Below, piece after piece: positions 53,264 to 62,534 of a DNA stretch of 64,000 bases. The notes beneath the pieces were generated by a model, which made no database searches, was not told the DNA's origin, and worked only from the letters and a program-made list of their open reading frames with translations. The translations under genes and the position numbers were made by a program. This stretch comes from Streptococcus mitis 17/34 (lineage in GTDB: Bacteria; Bacillota; Bacilli; Lactobacillales; Streptococcaceae): NCBI GenBank assembly GCA_000430305.1, contig ASZZ01000001.1:62001-126000 (forward strand). The letters run 5' to 3'. How positions within the stretch are numbered: the stretch's first letter is position 1; the number at the start of each line of letters is the position of its first letter.

Positions 53264-53292
53264 TTGACAAGTGAAAGAAACAAGTATATACT
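53264..53292 (+). promoter_or_regulatory. Promoter of glmS
   Basis: TTGACA (53264-53269) and TATACT (53287-53292) with a 17-base spacer, flanked by two identical 14-base operator-like repeats. Confidence 0.8.
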
Positions 53293-53323
53293 GTTTTTGC
53301 TGATTCTATAAAAGAGGAATCAG

Positions 53324-53337
53324 ACTATACCAATTTT
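53324..53337 (+). promoter_or_regulatory. Downstream copy of the ACTATACCAATTTT operator-like repeat
   Basis: Exact copy of the 14-base repeat at 53245, located in the 5' leader, just after a TGATTC/GAATCA hairpin. Paired sites around the promoter would allow repression by looping or roadblock. Confidence 0.5.
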
Positions 53338-53373
53338 AAGGAGAAAGCACAGCTGGTCTGTGTAGTATATACT

Positions 53374-55182
53374 ATGTGTGGAATTGTTGGTGTTGTTGGA
53401 AACACAAATGCAACTGATATTTTGATTCAAGGGCTTGAAAAGCTTGAATACCGTGGTTATGATTCTGCGGGGATTTTTGTCCTAGGTGGTGCTGAAAACC
53501 ATCTAGTCAAGGCGGTTGGTCGTATTGCAGAATTGTCTGCCAAGACAGCTGGTGTTGAGGGAACAACTGGTATCGGACATACTCGTTGGGCAACTCACGG
53601 GAAACCAACTGAGGACAATGCTCACCCACACCGCTCTGAGACTGAACGTTTTGTCTTGGTGCACAACGGGGTGATTGAGAACTACCTAGAAATCAAGGAA
53701 GAATACCTTGCGGGTCACCACTTCAAGGGGCAAACAGATACTGAAATCGCTGTTCACTTGATTGGAAAATTTGCGGAAGAAGAAGGTCTCTCAGTTCTTG
53801 AAGCCTTCAAAAAAGCTCTTCACATCATCCGTGGTTCCTATGCCTTTGCCTTGATTGACTCTGAAAATCCAGATGTCATCTATGTGGCTAAGAACAAATC
53901 ACCACTTTTGATTGGTCTTGGAGATGGCTACAACATGGTCTGCTCAGACGCCATGGCTATGATTCGTGAAACCAATCAATACATGGAAATCCATGACCAA
54001 GAGTTGGTAATCGTCAAGGCTGATAGCGTAGAAGTTCAAGATTATGATGGTAACAGTCGTGAACGTGCTAGCTATACTGCGGAACTTGACTTGTCAGATA
54101 TCGGTAAGGGAACTTACCCTTACTACATGCTTAAGGAAATTGATGAGCAACCAACTGTTATGCGTAAACTCATCCAAGCCTACACAGATGAGGCTGGTCA
54201 AGTAGTGGTTGATTCTGCTATCATTAAGGCTGTTCAAGACGCAGACCGCATCTACATTCTTGCAGCTGGAACATCTTACCATGCAGGATTTGCTTCTAAG
54301 AAGATGCTGGAAGAATTGACTGATACACCAGTTGAACTTGGAATCTCATCTGAGTGGGGCTACGGCATGCCACTTCTCAGCAAGAAACCACTTTTCATCT
54401 TTATCAGCCAGTCTGGTGAAACAGCGGATAGCCGTCAGGTTTTGGTCAAGGCTAATGAAATGGGAATCCCAAGCTTGACAGTGACAAATGTCCCAGGTTC
54501 AACCCTTTCACGTGAAGCTAACCATACCATGCTCCTTCATGCAGGTCCTGAAATTGCCGTAGCATCAACCAAGGCCTATACAGCGCAAATTGCAGCCCTT
54601 GCCTTCCTTGCAAAAGCAGTCGGAGAAGCAAATGGCAATGCTAAAGCGCAAGCCTTTGACCTGGTTCATGAATTGTCAATCGTAGCTCAGTCTATCGAAT
54701 CAACTCTTTCTGAGAAAGAAACCATTGAAGCCAAGGTTCGCGAGCTTCTTGAAACCACTCGTAACGCCTTTTACATCGGACGTGGTCAAGATTACTACGT
54801 AGCCATGGAAGCAAGTCTCAAACTCAAAGAGATTTCTTACATCCAGTGTGAAGGCTTTGCGGCAGGAGAACTCAAGCACGGAACCATTGCCTTGATTGAA
54901 GAAGGAACGCCTGTTTTGGCCCTCTTGTCTGATCCAGTTCTTGCTAACCACACTCGTGGAAATATCCAAGAGGTCGCAGCCCGTGGTGCCAAGGTGCTTA
55001 CTATCGCAGAAGAGAATGTTGCCAAAGATACAGACGATATCGTCCTTACGACCGTACACCCTTACCTCTCACCAATCTCAATGGTTGTACCAACGCAATT
55101 GGTCGCTTACTTTGCAACACTACACCGTGGTCTTGATGTGGATAAACCACGTAACCTTGCTAAATCAGTAACGGTAGAATAA
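53374..55182 (+). CDS. glmS: Glucosamine-6-phosphate synthase
   Basis: 602 residues. Converts fructose-6-phosphate and glutamine to glucosamine-6-phosphate, the entry to wall amino sugars. Cys2 (MCGIVGVVG) is the glutaminase nucleophile after Met removal; two SIS domains bind the sugar (SQSGETADS near residue 348), and the C-terminus ends [13 protein letters not shown]. The leader is only about 75 nt and has no glmS ribozyme; control seems to be by the paired operator-like repeats. Confidence 0.97.
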   Translation: MCGIVGVVGNTNATDILIQGLEKLEYRGYDSAGIFVLGGAENHLVKAVGRIAELSAKTAGVEGTTGIGHTRWATHGKPTEDNAHPHRSETERFVLVHNGVIENYLEIKEEYLAGHHFKGQTDTEIAVHLIGKFAEEEGLSVLEAFKKALHIIRGSYAFALIDSENPDVIYVAKNKSPLLIGLGDGYNMVCSDAMAMIRETNQYMEIHDQELVIVKADSVEVQDYDGNSRERASYTAELDLSDIGKGTYPYYMLKEIDEQPTVMRKLIQAYTDEAGQVVVDSAIIKAVQDADRIYILAAGTSYHAGFASKKMLEELTDTPVELGISSEWGYGMPLLSKKPLFIFISQSGETADSRQVLVKANEMGIPSLTVTNVPGSTLSREANHTMLLHAGPEIAVASTKAYTAQIAALAFLAKAVGEANGNAKAQAFDLVHELSIVAQSIESTLSEKETIEAKVRELLETTRNAFYIGRGQDYYVAMEASLKLKEISYIQCEGFAAGELKHGTIALIEEGTPVLALLSDPVLANHTRGNIQEVAARGAKVLTIAEENVAKDTDDIVLTTVHPYLSPISMVVPTQLVAYFATLHRGLDVDKPRNLAKSVTVE

Positions 55183-55185
55183 GCT

Positions 55186-55213
55186 AAAAAAGTCTAGTTT
55201 ATCTAGGCTTTTT
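55186..55213 (+). terminator. Terminator of glmS
   Basis: AAAAAGTCTAG pairs with CTAGGCTTTTT; T's are in the stem and follow it. Confidence 0.75.
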
Positions 55214-55253
55214 CTTGTGAGCAAATCGGTTGCTTGTACTCATGATTCGTGTT

Positions 55254-55367
55254 ATACTCTTCGAAAGTCTCTTCAAACTATGTCAGCTTCCATCTGCAAC
55301 CTCAAAACACTGTTTTGAGCAGCCTGCGGCTAGCTTCCTAGTTTGCTCTTTGATTTTCACTGAGTAT
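55254..55367 (+). repeat. BOX element with a partial B module
   Basis: A 114-base element from ATACTCTTCGAAAGTCTC to TTTTCACTGAGTAT. Between the A and C ends it holds CAACCTCAAAACACTGTTTTGAGCA, a shortened boxB-like hairpin, so it is a different subtype from the other two copies. Confidence 0.88.
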
Positions 55368-55416
55368 TAGAATAATTTTTCAAATTGAAGGACAGAGATA
55401 GATAAGGAGAATCACA

Positions 55417-56465
55417 ATGGTAGAATTGGGAATTTCAACATTTGGGGAAACAACGGAGCTTGAGGGAACTGGACAGACTTACAGTCATGCCGAACGCATT
55501 CGTCAGTTGGTGGCGGAGATTGAGTTGGCTGACAAGGTTGGTTTGGATGTGTATGGGATTGGTGAGCACCATCGAGCGGATTTTGCAGTATCAGCTCCAG
55601 AGATTGTTCTGGCCGCTGGGGCAGTCAATACCAAGAAAATCCGTTTGACTAGTGCAGTCAGCATACTCTCAAGCATGGACCCGATTCGTTTGTTCCAACA
55701 GTATGCCACTATCGATGCTTTGTCAAATGGACGAGCGGATATTATGGCTGGAAGGGGCTCTTTCACGGAATCTTTCCCGCTATTTGGTTATGATTTGAAA
55801 GACTACGAAGCCTCTTTGATGAGAAATTAGACTTGCTTCAGTTAGTCAATGAAAAGACTAAGCTAGACTGGAAAGGTCGATTGACCCAAACAATTTCTGG
55901 CAAAGAAGTCTATCCTCGTCCAGTTCAGGACAAATTGCCCTTGTGGATAGCGACAGGTGGTCATGTAGAGTCAACAGTGAAGATTGCTCAGGCAGGCTTA
56001 CCGATTGTCTATGCCATTATTGGTGGCAATCCGCGTTACTTTAAAAAATTGATTCAGGCTTATCGTGAGATTGGGAGCGAAGCGGGCTATGCCAGTCATG
56101 AGCTGAAGGTCGGAGCCCATTCTTGGGGTTGGATTGCTGAGGATGGCGATCAGGCTGTGAAAGATTATTTCCATCCGACCAAGCAAGTGGTGGATGCTAT
56201 TTCCAAAGACCGTCCACACTGGCAGGAGTTGCGTTATGAACAATATATGGAGCAGGTAGGGCCAAATGGAGCCATGTTTGTGGGTAATCCTGATCAGGTA
56301 GCAGAAAAATTGATTCGCATGATAGAGGATTTAGGTTTGGACCGCTTCATGCTCCATCTACCGCTTGGTTCTATGCCTCATGAACAAGTTCTAAGAGCTA
56401 TTGAACTCTTCGGCACGCAAGTGGCTCCAAAAGTACGGGCTTATTTTGCCATGAAAGAGGCTTAA
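55417..56465 (+). pseudogene. LLM class flavin-dependent monooxygenase, frameshifted in this sequence
   Basis: A luciferase-like (bacterial luciferase fold) oxidoreductase: [50 protein letters not shown], then HLPLGSMPHEQVLRAIELFG at the C-terminus. Such enzymes use reduced FMN; the substrate is unknown. The frame breaks at 55811, where GAAGCCTCTTT should read GAAGCCCTCTTT, restoring [14 protein letters not shown] and 349 codons. AAGGAGAA before the ATG. One lost C in a C run suggests a sequencing error. Confidence 0.82.
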
Positions 56466-56515
56466 TAAAAAATCCTTATCAAGCTTATTAGGACGACAAA
56501 TATTGTACAAAAATT

Positions 56516-56549
56516 AATCCCCCAAGCTATAATGCTTGGGGGATTTTTC
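56516..56549. terminator. Bidirectional terminator between the monooxygenase and spuA genes
   Basis: AATCCCCCAAGC pairs perfectly with GCTTGGGGGATT around TATAAT, with T's on the plus side and A-rich sequence upstream that gives T's on the minus side. It serves two converging genes. Confidence 0.8.
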
Positions 56550-56564
56550 TATAGGAGGGCTAGT

Positions 56565-59500
56565 TTAGTTCTCTTTTTTGTTTTTTAGTAAGAACCCGAG
56601 ACCTAGAAGGGCAAGGAGACTGATTCCTGCCAACAGGAGTTTGTGATCATTTTTGGTTCCTGTATTTGGAAGTTCAGCTTGTTTAGCTGGGGTTGCAGGC
56701 GTATTTTCCTTGCTAGAGTTATCTACAGCTTCGTTTTGAACAGCTTCTTTGACAGATGATGCTTGTGGCTCTTGTACTGGTTTTTCAGCTTGTGAATCAG
56801 TTGTAGTTTGGCTAGGTCTATTATCTGTCTCAGCTACGTTTGCATCTGGTTTTGCAGAATCAGGTTTAGTTTGTGGAGCTGGATTTTGCTGTTCCGGTTT
56901 GACGACTCGGTTTGGAGTATTGACTTGACCGTTATTTTGACCTTGCTCTTGTGTTAAGCTAGAAAGATTAAATTCTGGTTTTTCTTCCACAGCTGGGGCA
57001 ACAATGGCACCGCCTTGAGAGACTCGAAGAACAGTGGCTGTAAGGGCATTTAATTTCAAGCCTTTTTCAGTCCATTCAAGTCCTTTCGGGTTGGCAATTC
57101 CGACTGGTCCTGCTTGGTTTTCATCTGCTAAAACTTCAGCATTTCTGAGGTGGGCAAAGGCAGTTCCTAAGTTAAATTCACGAGCTTTTTCGTCCGCATT
57201 GACAAAGACTGCATAGATATCACCGTTTGGAGCAGTGATTTGGTAGCCAATCACTACATCTTCTTTTTCCACACCATTTTGGCCTGGGACAGTGATGAGG
57301 TGGACACGGTCTTTGATCTCTTGGAGACTCTTGAGTCGGAAGGCATCTGTAGATTGACGAAGGGCAATCAACCCTTTCATATAGTCACGGCTCTTGACAT
57401 TTTCAGGATAAGCTTTACCATCTGTAGCCTTAGTCCAGTCAAACTTATTGATAGCATCGCTAGAATCGTAAGAATCATGGATAAAGTAAGGATAGTCGAA
57501 TGGATTGCCGTCCTTATCACGCAACAAGTGAGATTTGTTTGGAACCTTATCCTCTGCTACTGGAGTCTTGTAGGCTGGATCACGGAATTGTTTGGTACGC
57601 CCATATTCCTGACCAGAGTGGATAAATGGAGTTCCTTGAGCTGTCAAGACCATGAGGTTTCCAAGTCGCAAACGACGATGGATTTCAGCATAGTTCTCAG
57701 CCTTGCTTGGGTCTTTTTTGATAGACTGGGCAATGATGTCAAAGAGGGTCAAGTTATCATGGGCTGCGATGTATTGGATGACATCTCCAGGGCTGTCTGC
57801 TTCAAAGTTGGTTGGTTGAGCAATCAGATTTTTAAAGATAGTGTTGATATCACGCTTGCCACCTGTGATAAAAGCAGGTTGACCTTCATTTGGATAACCA
57901 GACTTGAGGTTATTACGGATGTCATCTGAAAAGACAGCAACAGTATCGGTATGTTTCATCCAATCTTGGTCAGCAGCTCTAGTAGGCATATTTTCATCAC
58001 CAGCATAGGTTCTCCAACCTTCACCAAGCATGATAAGATTTGGATTAAGGGCGCGTGCAGCCTTGTAAGCTTCTTCGATAGAAGCGGCGTCATGGTCTCC
58101 CATCATATCGAAACGGAATCCATCAACTTTGTAGGTATCAACCAGATATTTGATAGAGTCAACTAGGAGACGTTTGGTCATATGGTGGGTTGTCCCCAAG
58201 CGTCCACCACCAAAGCTAGTTCGTGGTGTTCCATCAGCATCCATAAAGTGGTAGTAATTTGGCTCTAGGTCTTCAAAGATATTGACTTTGGCTGTGTGGT
58301 TATAAACGACATCTAGGATAGCTCCCATGCCACGTTTGTGGATTTCGTTGATGAGGTTTTTAAATTCTGCGATTCGTTTCTCTGGATTCTTAGGATCGCT
58401 TGAGTACATACCAGTCAAGGAGAAGTAGTTTTGAGGGTCATATCCCCAGTTGTAGTTGCTATTGCTTGAAGCATAGTCAGACAAGCGTTCATGGTTTTTC
58501 AATTCATTGACAAAGTAGTAAGACAAGACTGGAAGGAGCTGGATGTGGGTTACACCCAAGTCTTTGAGATAGTCTAGTTTTTCAATGAAGGCTTCAAAAG
58601 TACCAAATGGCTTAGTCAAATCTTTTGCGATGGCAGGATCTGAAGTGAAGTCACGCACATGAGCTTCATAGATGACAGCATCTTCGCGCGATTTGAAGTT
58701 GCGAATCTTACCATAAGTCAAGTCTTGAGGTCCTAGTTTAGCTGGATCTACAAAGGCAGCTTTAGCCACTTTATGGGCATCGTCAATCTTAGCATCGTCA
58801 CTATTCCAAGCAGCGAGGGATTTAGCGTAAGGATCGAGTGCAAGAACAGTTTTACCTTGACGCTCGATTTGGTATTGATAATAGTAGCCAGTGAAATCTG
58901 TGATGCCTAGTTTGTTTGTGCTATCTAGAGTTTGTTTCCAAGTTCCTCTTTCCCCTTTTTCAAGAGCGACAGTTCCAACTACTTTTTCAGGGTCATTCTT
59001 GTCATAGACAACAACAGAAACCTTATCAGCACTTGGTGACCAAAGAGTCAAATCAACCTGTTTTCCTTCTTCTTTTAGGTAAGCTCCAAGTTTACCATCA
59101 TAGCTGTAAGTCTCATCTTTAAGACGCCAGCTTGTTTTGGTAGTGAATTTGTCAGAGTTGTAGCTAACGGTATAAGGATGTTTTGTATCAGAGAAATCTC
59201 CGCTGTAAGTCACTTTCTTACCAGCTTCATCGATTGCAACATCAGTGATAGTTACTTTGTTTCCTAGATGATTGGTGATGTTGGAGTGTTTGAGGATATC
59301 TTCTTTTTTAGCACCGACAAGTGTTGAAAAACTACTTTCAATGCTAGAAGTTCCTACGTGTTGAGCTCCTGTCATGCGGATATCGTGCACATAGTAGGGG
59401 TTGGTGTAGATGGTTTCGTCATCATCTTTTAGGAAAATTTGGCTATGATTTTTCAAATCTGTGAATTTATAATCTTCTTTACGGATTTTCACATCGTCTC

Positions 59501-60461
59501 CTTGTTTCTTTCTGTCTAGTAATAAGAATCCAAGATCTTTAGCTGCATCCTTGAGTGGAATATCGATATAGCGACCATATTTGCCTGTAGCCGTAAAGTC
59601 TGTTCCGTTAGGCCATTCACCACTACTTGGATTTTTCACATCTCCCCAGTACCAGAGAGATTTCTTGTCATAGTTGCCATCTGTACGGTAGTAGTTGACG
59701 CGAATAGTTCCTGCAGGTTGTGGCTCGTAAGAGAAAACCTTGTGATCTTGGTCCAACCAAGCCTCATTCATCTTTGGTGCCAGTTTTTCTACCGATTTAT
59801 CGCCGGTCAGATTTTTTCCAGCTGTATTATTGATGAGGAAGCTAATTTTCTTGGCTTGTTCTCCCTTTAATTTGACATCTAGGTAGTAGCCGTAGTTATC
59901 TTTTTTGGCATCCTTAAAGGATAAGGCTCCGTTAGGCCAGTTTTCAGAAGGTTTTTCAACATCGTCCCAAGTCCAGAGTCCTTGAGAATCCTTGTTTTCT
60001 TCAGGAAGTTTTTTGACATGGATACGGAAGTAGTTGTCTTCGATGGGCTCTTCTGCTTTAGTTTCAGTCGTTACTGGACTAGTAGAAGTAGTTGACTCAC
60101 TTGAACGATCTTGTCTGGTTTGTGGTGCTGAATCGGTTGGACTTGCAACAGGAGTTGTTGGCTTTGTTGCAGGTTTTTCTTCTTTTGTCTCTAGGGAAGC
60201 GTTTGCATTATTAGGTGAAGAAAAATCGCTTTCGTTCTTGCCAGCGATGTTTGTTGCATCAGTAAGAGGTTGAGTAAGGGCAGTAGTAGTTTCACTATTA
60301 CTTTCGTTAGTGGTTGTAGTATTTTCCTTGGCTGAGATAGTTGGTGTAGCCATAGCAAGTAGGACAAGACTTGCTCCGATAAGGACAGAACCAGTTCCAT
60401 TTTTGAGGGAACGGATGCTGTAGACCATTTTTTTCTCAGTGTGAGCTGGTGTTTTTCTCAT
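56565..60461 (-). CDS. spuA: Cell-wall anchored pullulanase (SpuA type)
   Basis: 1298 residues. Cuts alpha-1,6 bonds of pullulan and glycogen at the cell surface. Order: YSIRK-type signal (YSIRSLKNGTGSVLIG, residues 14-29), a Thr/Ser-rich linker, two CBM41 glycogen-binding modules (about 145-345, each with LWxWGDV/LWTWDDV-like patterns), a CBM48/N-terminal domain, the GH13 barrel with YNWGYDP, DVVYNHT, GFRFDMMGDHD (nucleophile Asp), MLGEGW (acid Glu) and AAHDN, a Pro/Gln-rich wall linker, and LPNTG at 1264-1268 with a membrane tail. It is opposite in strand to its neighbours and has a cre site at its promoter. Confidence 0.96.
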   Translation of the reverse strand: MRKTPAHTEKKMVYSIRSLKNGTGSVLIGASLVLLAMATPTISAKENTTTTNESNSETTTALTQPLTDATNIAGKNESDFSSPNNANASLETKEEKPATKPTTPVASPTDSAPQTRQDRSSESTTSTSPVTTETKAEEPIEDNYFRIHVKKLPEENKDSQGLWTWDDVEKPSENWPNGALSFKDAKKDNYGYYLDVKLKGEQAKKISFLINNTAGKNLTGDKSVEKLAPKMNEAWLDQDHKVFSYEPQPAGTIRVNYYRTDGNYDKKSLWYWGDVKNPSSGEWPNGTDFTATGKYGRYIDIPLKDAAKDLGFLLLDRKKQGDDVKIRKEDYKFTDLKNHSQIFLKDDDETIYTNPYYVHDIRMTGAQHVGTSSIESSFSTLVGAKKEDILKHSNITNHLGNKVTITDVAIDEAGKKVTYSGDFSDTKHPYTVSYNSDKFTTKTSWRLKDETYSYDGKLGAYLKEEGKQVDLTLWSPSADKVSVVVYDKNDPEKVVGTVALEKGERGTWKQTLDSTNKLGITDFTGYYYQYQIERQGKTVLALDPYAKSLAAWNSDDAKIDDAHKVAKAAFVDPAKLGPQDLTYGKIRNFKSREDAVIYEAHVRDFTSDPAIAKDLTKPFGTFEAFIEKLDYLKDLGVTHIQLLPVLSYYFVNELKNHERLSDYASSNSNYNWGYDPQNYFSLTGMYSSDPKNPEKRIAEFKNLINEIHKRGMGAILDVVYNHTAKVNIFEDLEPNYYHFMDADGTPRTSFGGGRLGTTHHMTKRLLVDSIKYLVDTYKVDGFRFDMMGDHDAASIEEAYKAARALNPNLIMLGEGWRTYAGDENMPTRAADQDWMKHTDTVAVFSDDIRNNLKSGYPNEGQPAFITGGKRDINTIFKNLIAQPTNFEADSPGDVIQYIAAHDNLTLFDIIAQSIKKDPSKAENYAEIHRRLRLGNLMVLTAQGTPFIHSGQEYGRTKQFRDPAYKTPVAEDKVPNKSHLLRDKDGNPFDYPYFIHDSYDSSDAINKFDWTKATDGKAYPENVKSRDYMKGLIALRQSTDAFRLKSLQEIKDRVHLITVPGQNGVEKEDVVIGYQITAPNGDIYAVFVNADEKAREFNLGTAFAHLRNAEVLADENQAGPVGIANPKGLEWTEKGLKLNALTATVLRVSQGGAIVAPAVEEKPEFNLSSLTQEQGQNNGQVNTPNRVVKPEQQNPAPQTKPDSAKPDANVAETDNRPSQTTTDSQAEKPVQEPQASSVKEAVQNEAVDNSSKENTPATPAKQAELPNTGTKNDHKLLLAGISLLALLGLGFLLKNKKEN

Positions 60462-60493
60462 AATGATTCTCCAATCAATAAATTTCTATATCA

Positions 60494-60531
60494 GTATAGC
60501 ATGTAGTAAAACAATATGCAAGCGTTTTCTT
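60494..60531 (-). promoter_or_regulatory. spuA promoter with overlapping cre (CcpA) site
   Basis: On the minus strand TTGCAT (60517-60522) and TATACT (60494-60499) are 17 bases apart. TGCAAGCGTTTTCT (60518-60531), read on the plus strand, fits the cre consensus TGNAANCGNTTNCA except for the last base and covers the -35 box. Glucose repression by CcpA is therefore expected. Confidence 0.75.
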
Positions 60532-60574
60532 TAAATTGAACTAAAAGAAAATCGCAACAGGTTTTCTGTTACGA

Positions 60575-62053
60575 CTAAGCTAGTCTTTCTTTATGAATTT
60601 GTGAACTCAAAAGGTGGAGGTGGTGAAATAGTTCTGCAGTAGAAAGATTCCGACTACAAATAATGGGTTTCGGACAATTGGAAACAGGAAAGGTAGTGAT
60701 AACAATATCGTGTGGAATTTGATTGAGAATTGAGAAAGAAATAGTAGATTCTTCCCAAGAATCAAATAGATAGAGATTGTTACCGTAGTGAGTTAGGGTG
60801 TCGATAAGGTTTTGTGCGTGATGGCTATCTAGATGACTGATGACTAAAACACGTATTTTGGGAAGTTTTTGAAGTAATTGGACTAAAATCCGTTGTCCTT
60901 GAATCGAAAAGGTGTAGACAAGTTCTTGTAGTTTAATGGATTTATTTTCTAGCCCCATTTCAGTCAGATAAGATTGGAATTTGTGTTGACTTACTTCAAA
61001 TAGTTTTGGAAATTCTGCCTGATAATTGTTTAAAATCTGGGATTTCTGTTTGTCAAGAGACTGTTCACTAAGTAGATGGAAGAAATCAGATTGGGCAGTG
61101 TAGTGGAGGAGCCAAATCAATTCTTCTCTATTTTCAATCTGTAGGTGAAATTCTTTAGCCAGCTCTTCTAGAATTTGACTCAATAAACGGTAGGATTTTT
61201 GAATGTGATGGATATCACCCAGTGCTCCATTGTTAGGATTGTTTGTGCTTTGAAGAGATTTGATTGGGTTTGAAAATAGCTGTTCCAGTGTCTCCTTTTT
61301 CGGTTCAAAATGGAGCTTTTTAGCCAGCTTTTTGATATCTTGTTCAAACTGGGGAATCTGCATGAGGGAGCTGTAGTGACTGGTTAAAAGAGGAGTAGGA
61401 TTTTCGATGAAATGTCCCTTATTTAAACGCTCTAGATTGATAGCTAGGGTATATTTGATTTGCCGTAGACCGCTGAGGTTGGGTGAAACTTGTTGGGCGT
61501 TTAAAAATAGCTGAATCAGGTGAGTGAGTGATTCTTCAGAAATAGAAGGGAAGGGCCAATCAAGAAAACTATGACCTTGGCTAAAGTAGTCTAGATAAAA
61601 GGCGCGGATGTCTTCTTCTGCTCCTCCCAAGACTAAAGGGGAAGGTTGGATACTGACGCCATAGTGTTGTGGAAGTTTAGTGTTGAGACAATGGATGATT
61701 TCCTCAATCTGCTCTGGATTAGTCGAAAGCGTCTGGCACATTTGGTCAAGTGATTGCCCCTCTTTGAAAAACAGACAGTTCAAAAAAGAGTAGGTTGCAG
61801 ATTGTTCAAAGATTGCAATCTGAGGATCCAAGCTATTTTGGAGGTCAAACTGTAATTGGATGCCTTTTTTTCTTGATCGAATAAGGAGGTTTGGAAATAA
61901 TTGCTCAAGTTTAAAAAGGTGTTCTTGCAATTCTTCTGCTGACAGATTCAGATTTTCTGATAAAGATGAATCTTGTATCCAATCCTGGTGTTTGGCTAGT
62001 TCTTCCAATAACATTAGCAAATTTTGTTCTGTTTCAGAAAGCAAAATATCCAT
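60575..62053 (-). CDS. Mga/RofA-like transcriptional regulator
   Basis: 492 residues. An N-terminal helix-turn-helix region (about 1-110: MDILLSETEQNLLMLLEELA and an HTH with LSENLNLSAEELQEHLFKL), a long helical middle with PRD-like character, and a C-terminal EIIB-like alpha/beta domain (IRVLVISHLDSHHAQNLIDT) typical of Mga and RofA/RALP stand-alone virulence regulators. The ATG is set by AAGGAGG six bases upstream. It is read in the same direction as spuA, 113 bases before it, so may regulate it. Target unknown. Confidence 0.8.
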   Translation of the reverse strand: MDILLSETEQNLLMLLEELAKHQDWIQDSSLSENLNLSAEELQEHLFKLEQLFPNLLIRSRKKGIQLQFDLQNSLDPQIAIFEQSATYSFLNCLFFKEGQSLDQMCQTLSTNPEQIEEIIHCLNTKLPQHYGVSIQPSPLVLGGAEEDIRAFYLDYFSQGHSFLDWPFPSISEESLTHLIQLFLNAQQVSPNLSGLRQIKYTLAINLERLNKGHFIENPTPLLTSHYSSLMQIPQFEQDIKKLAKKLHFEPKKETLEQLFSNPIKSLQSTNNPNNGALGDIHHIQKSYRLLSQILEELAKEFHLQIENREELIWLLHYTAQSDFFHLLSEQSLDKQKSQILNNYQAEFPKLFEVSQHKFQSYLTEMGLENKSIKLQELVYTFSIQGQRILVQLLQKLPKIRVLVISHLDSHHAQNLIDTLTHYGNNLYLFDSWEESTISFSILNQIPHDIVITTFPVSNCPKPIICSRNLSTAELFHHLHLLSSQIHKERLA

Positions 62054-62253
62054 AACAAACCTCCTTATATATTTATACATATATATTAAAAGAAAAAGCG
62101 AGTAAAGTCAAGAAAAATAGGCTAGGATAAAATAGGAAAATCTAAATTTACTATATTTTTCTTGGGCTATTAAACTGAAAATGAAGTTTGCAAAGTGATA
62201 GTAGAATGCAAATTCTCATAGGAAAAGATTTTGTCAAAAAATCGTCAATTCCC

Positions 62254-62282
62254 TTGAAAAATCTAGCTAATTAGGGTATAAT
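62254..62282 (+). promoter_or_regulatory. Promoter of rpoB
   Basis: TTGAAA (62254-62259) and TATAAT (62277-62282) separated by 17 bases, 253 bases before the rpoB start codon. Confidence 0.75.
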
Positions 62283-62337
62283 GTAAATAATCATTTGTCG
62301 TAGGTTTTGTCTGAAATATTGTCCAGACAAGGCTCAC

Positions 62338-62381
62338 AGCAGTTAAATCTTCTGAAAAAGTCAGATTTAGCTGCTCTTTTT
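62338..62381 (+). terminator. Attenuator in the rpoB leader
   Basis: AGCAGTTAAATCT (62338-62350) pairs with AGATTTAGCTGCT (62363-62375; one G-U), followed by CTTTTTG. A complete intrinsic terminator between the promoter and rpoB. A smaller GTCTG/CAGAC hairpin precedes it. RpoB expression must depend on readthrough or on a second promoter in the remaining 150 bases. Confidence 0.7.
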
Positions 62382-62534
62382 GTGCTTTTTTTCAGGATTT
62401 CGAGTATTTGTAACAAAGATTTAAAGATTCTGAAAATTCATCAAGAGGACACGGTGATAGGGGTTATACAACCATATGACGATTAGAAAGCCTGATTGAT
62501 AAGGCTTGGAACTTATTTACAAAGGAGAATCATC

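Noticed and set aside
53293-53373. glmS ribozyme in the glmS leader
   Set aside because: The leader is only about 75 nt and has no ribozyme core; this class is absent from streptococcal glmS leaders as far as I know.
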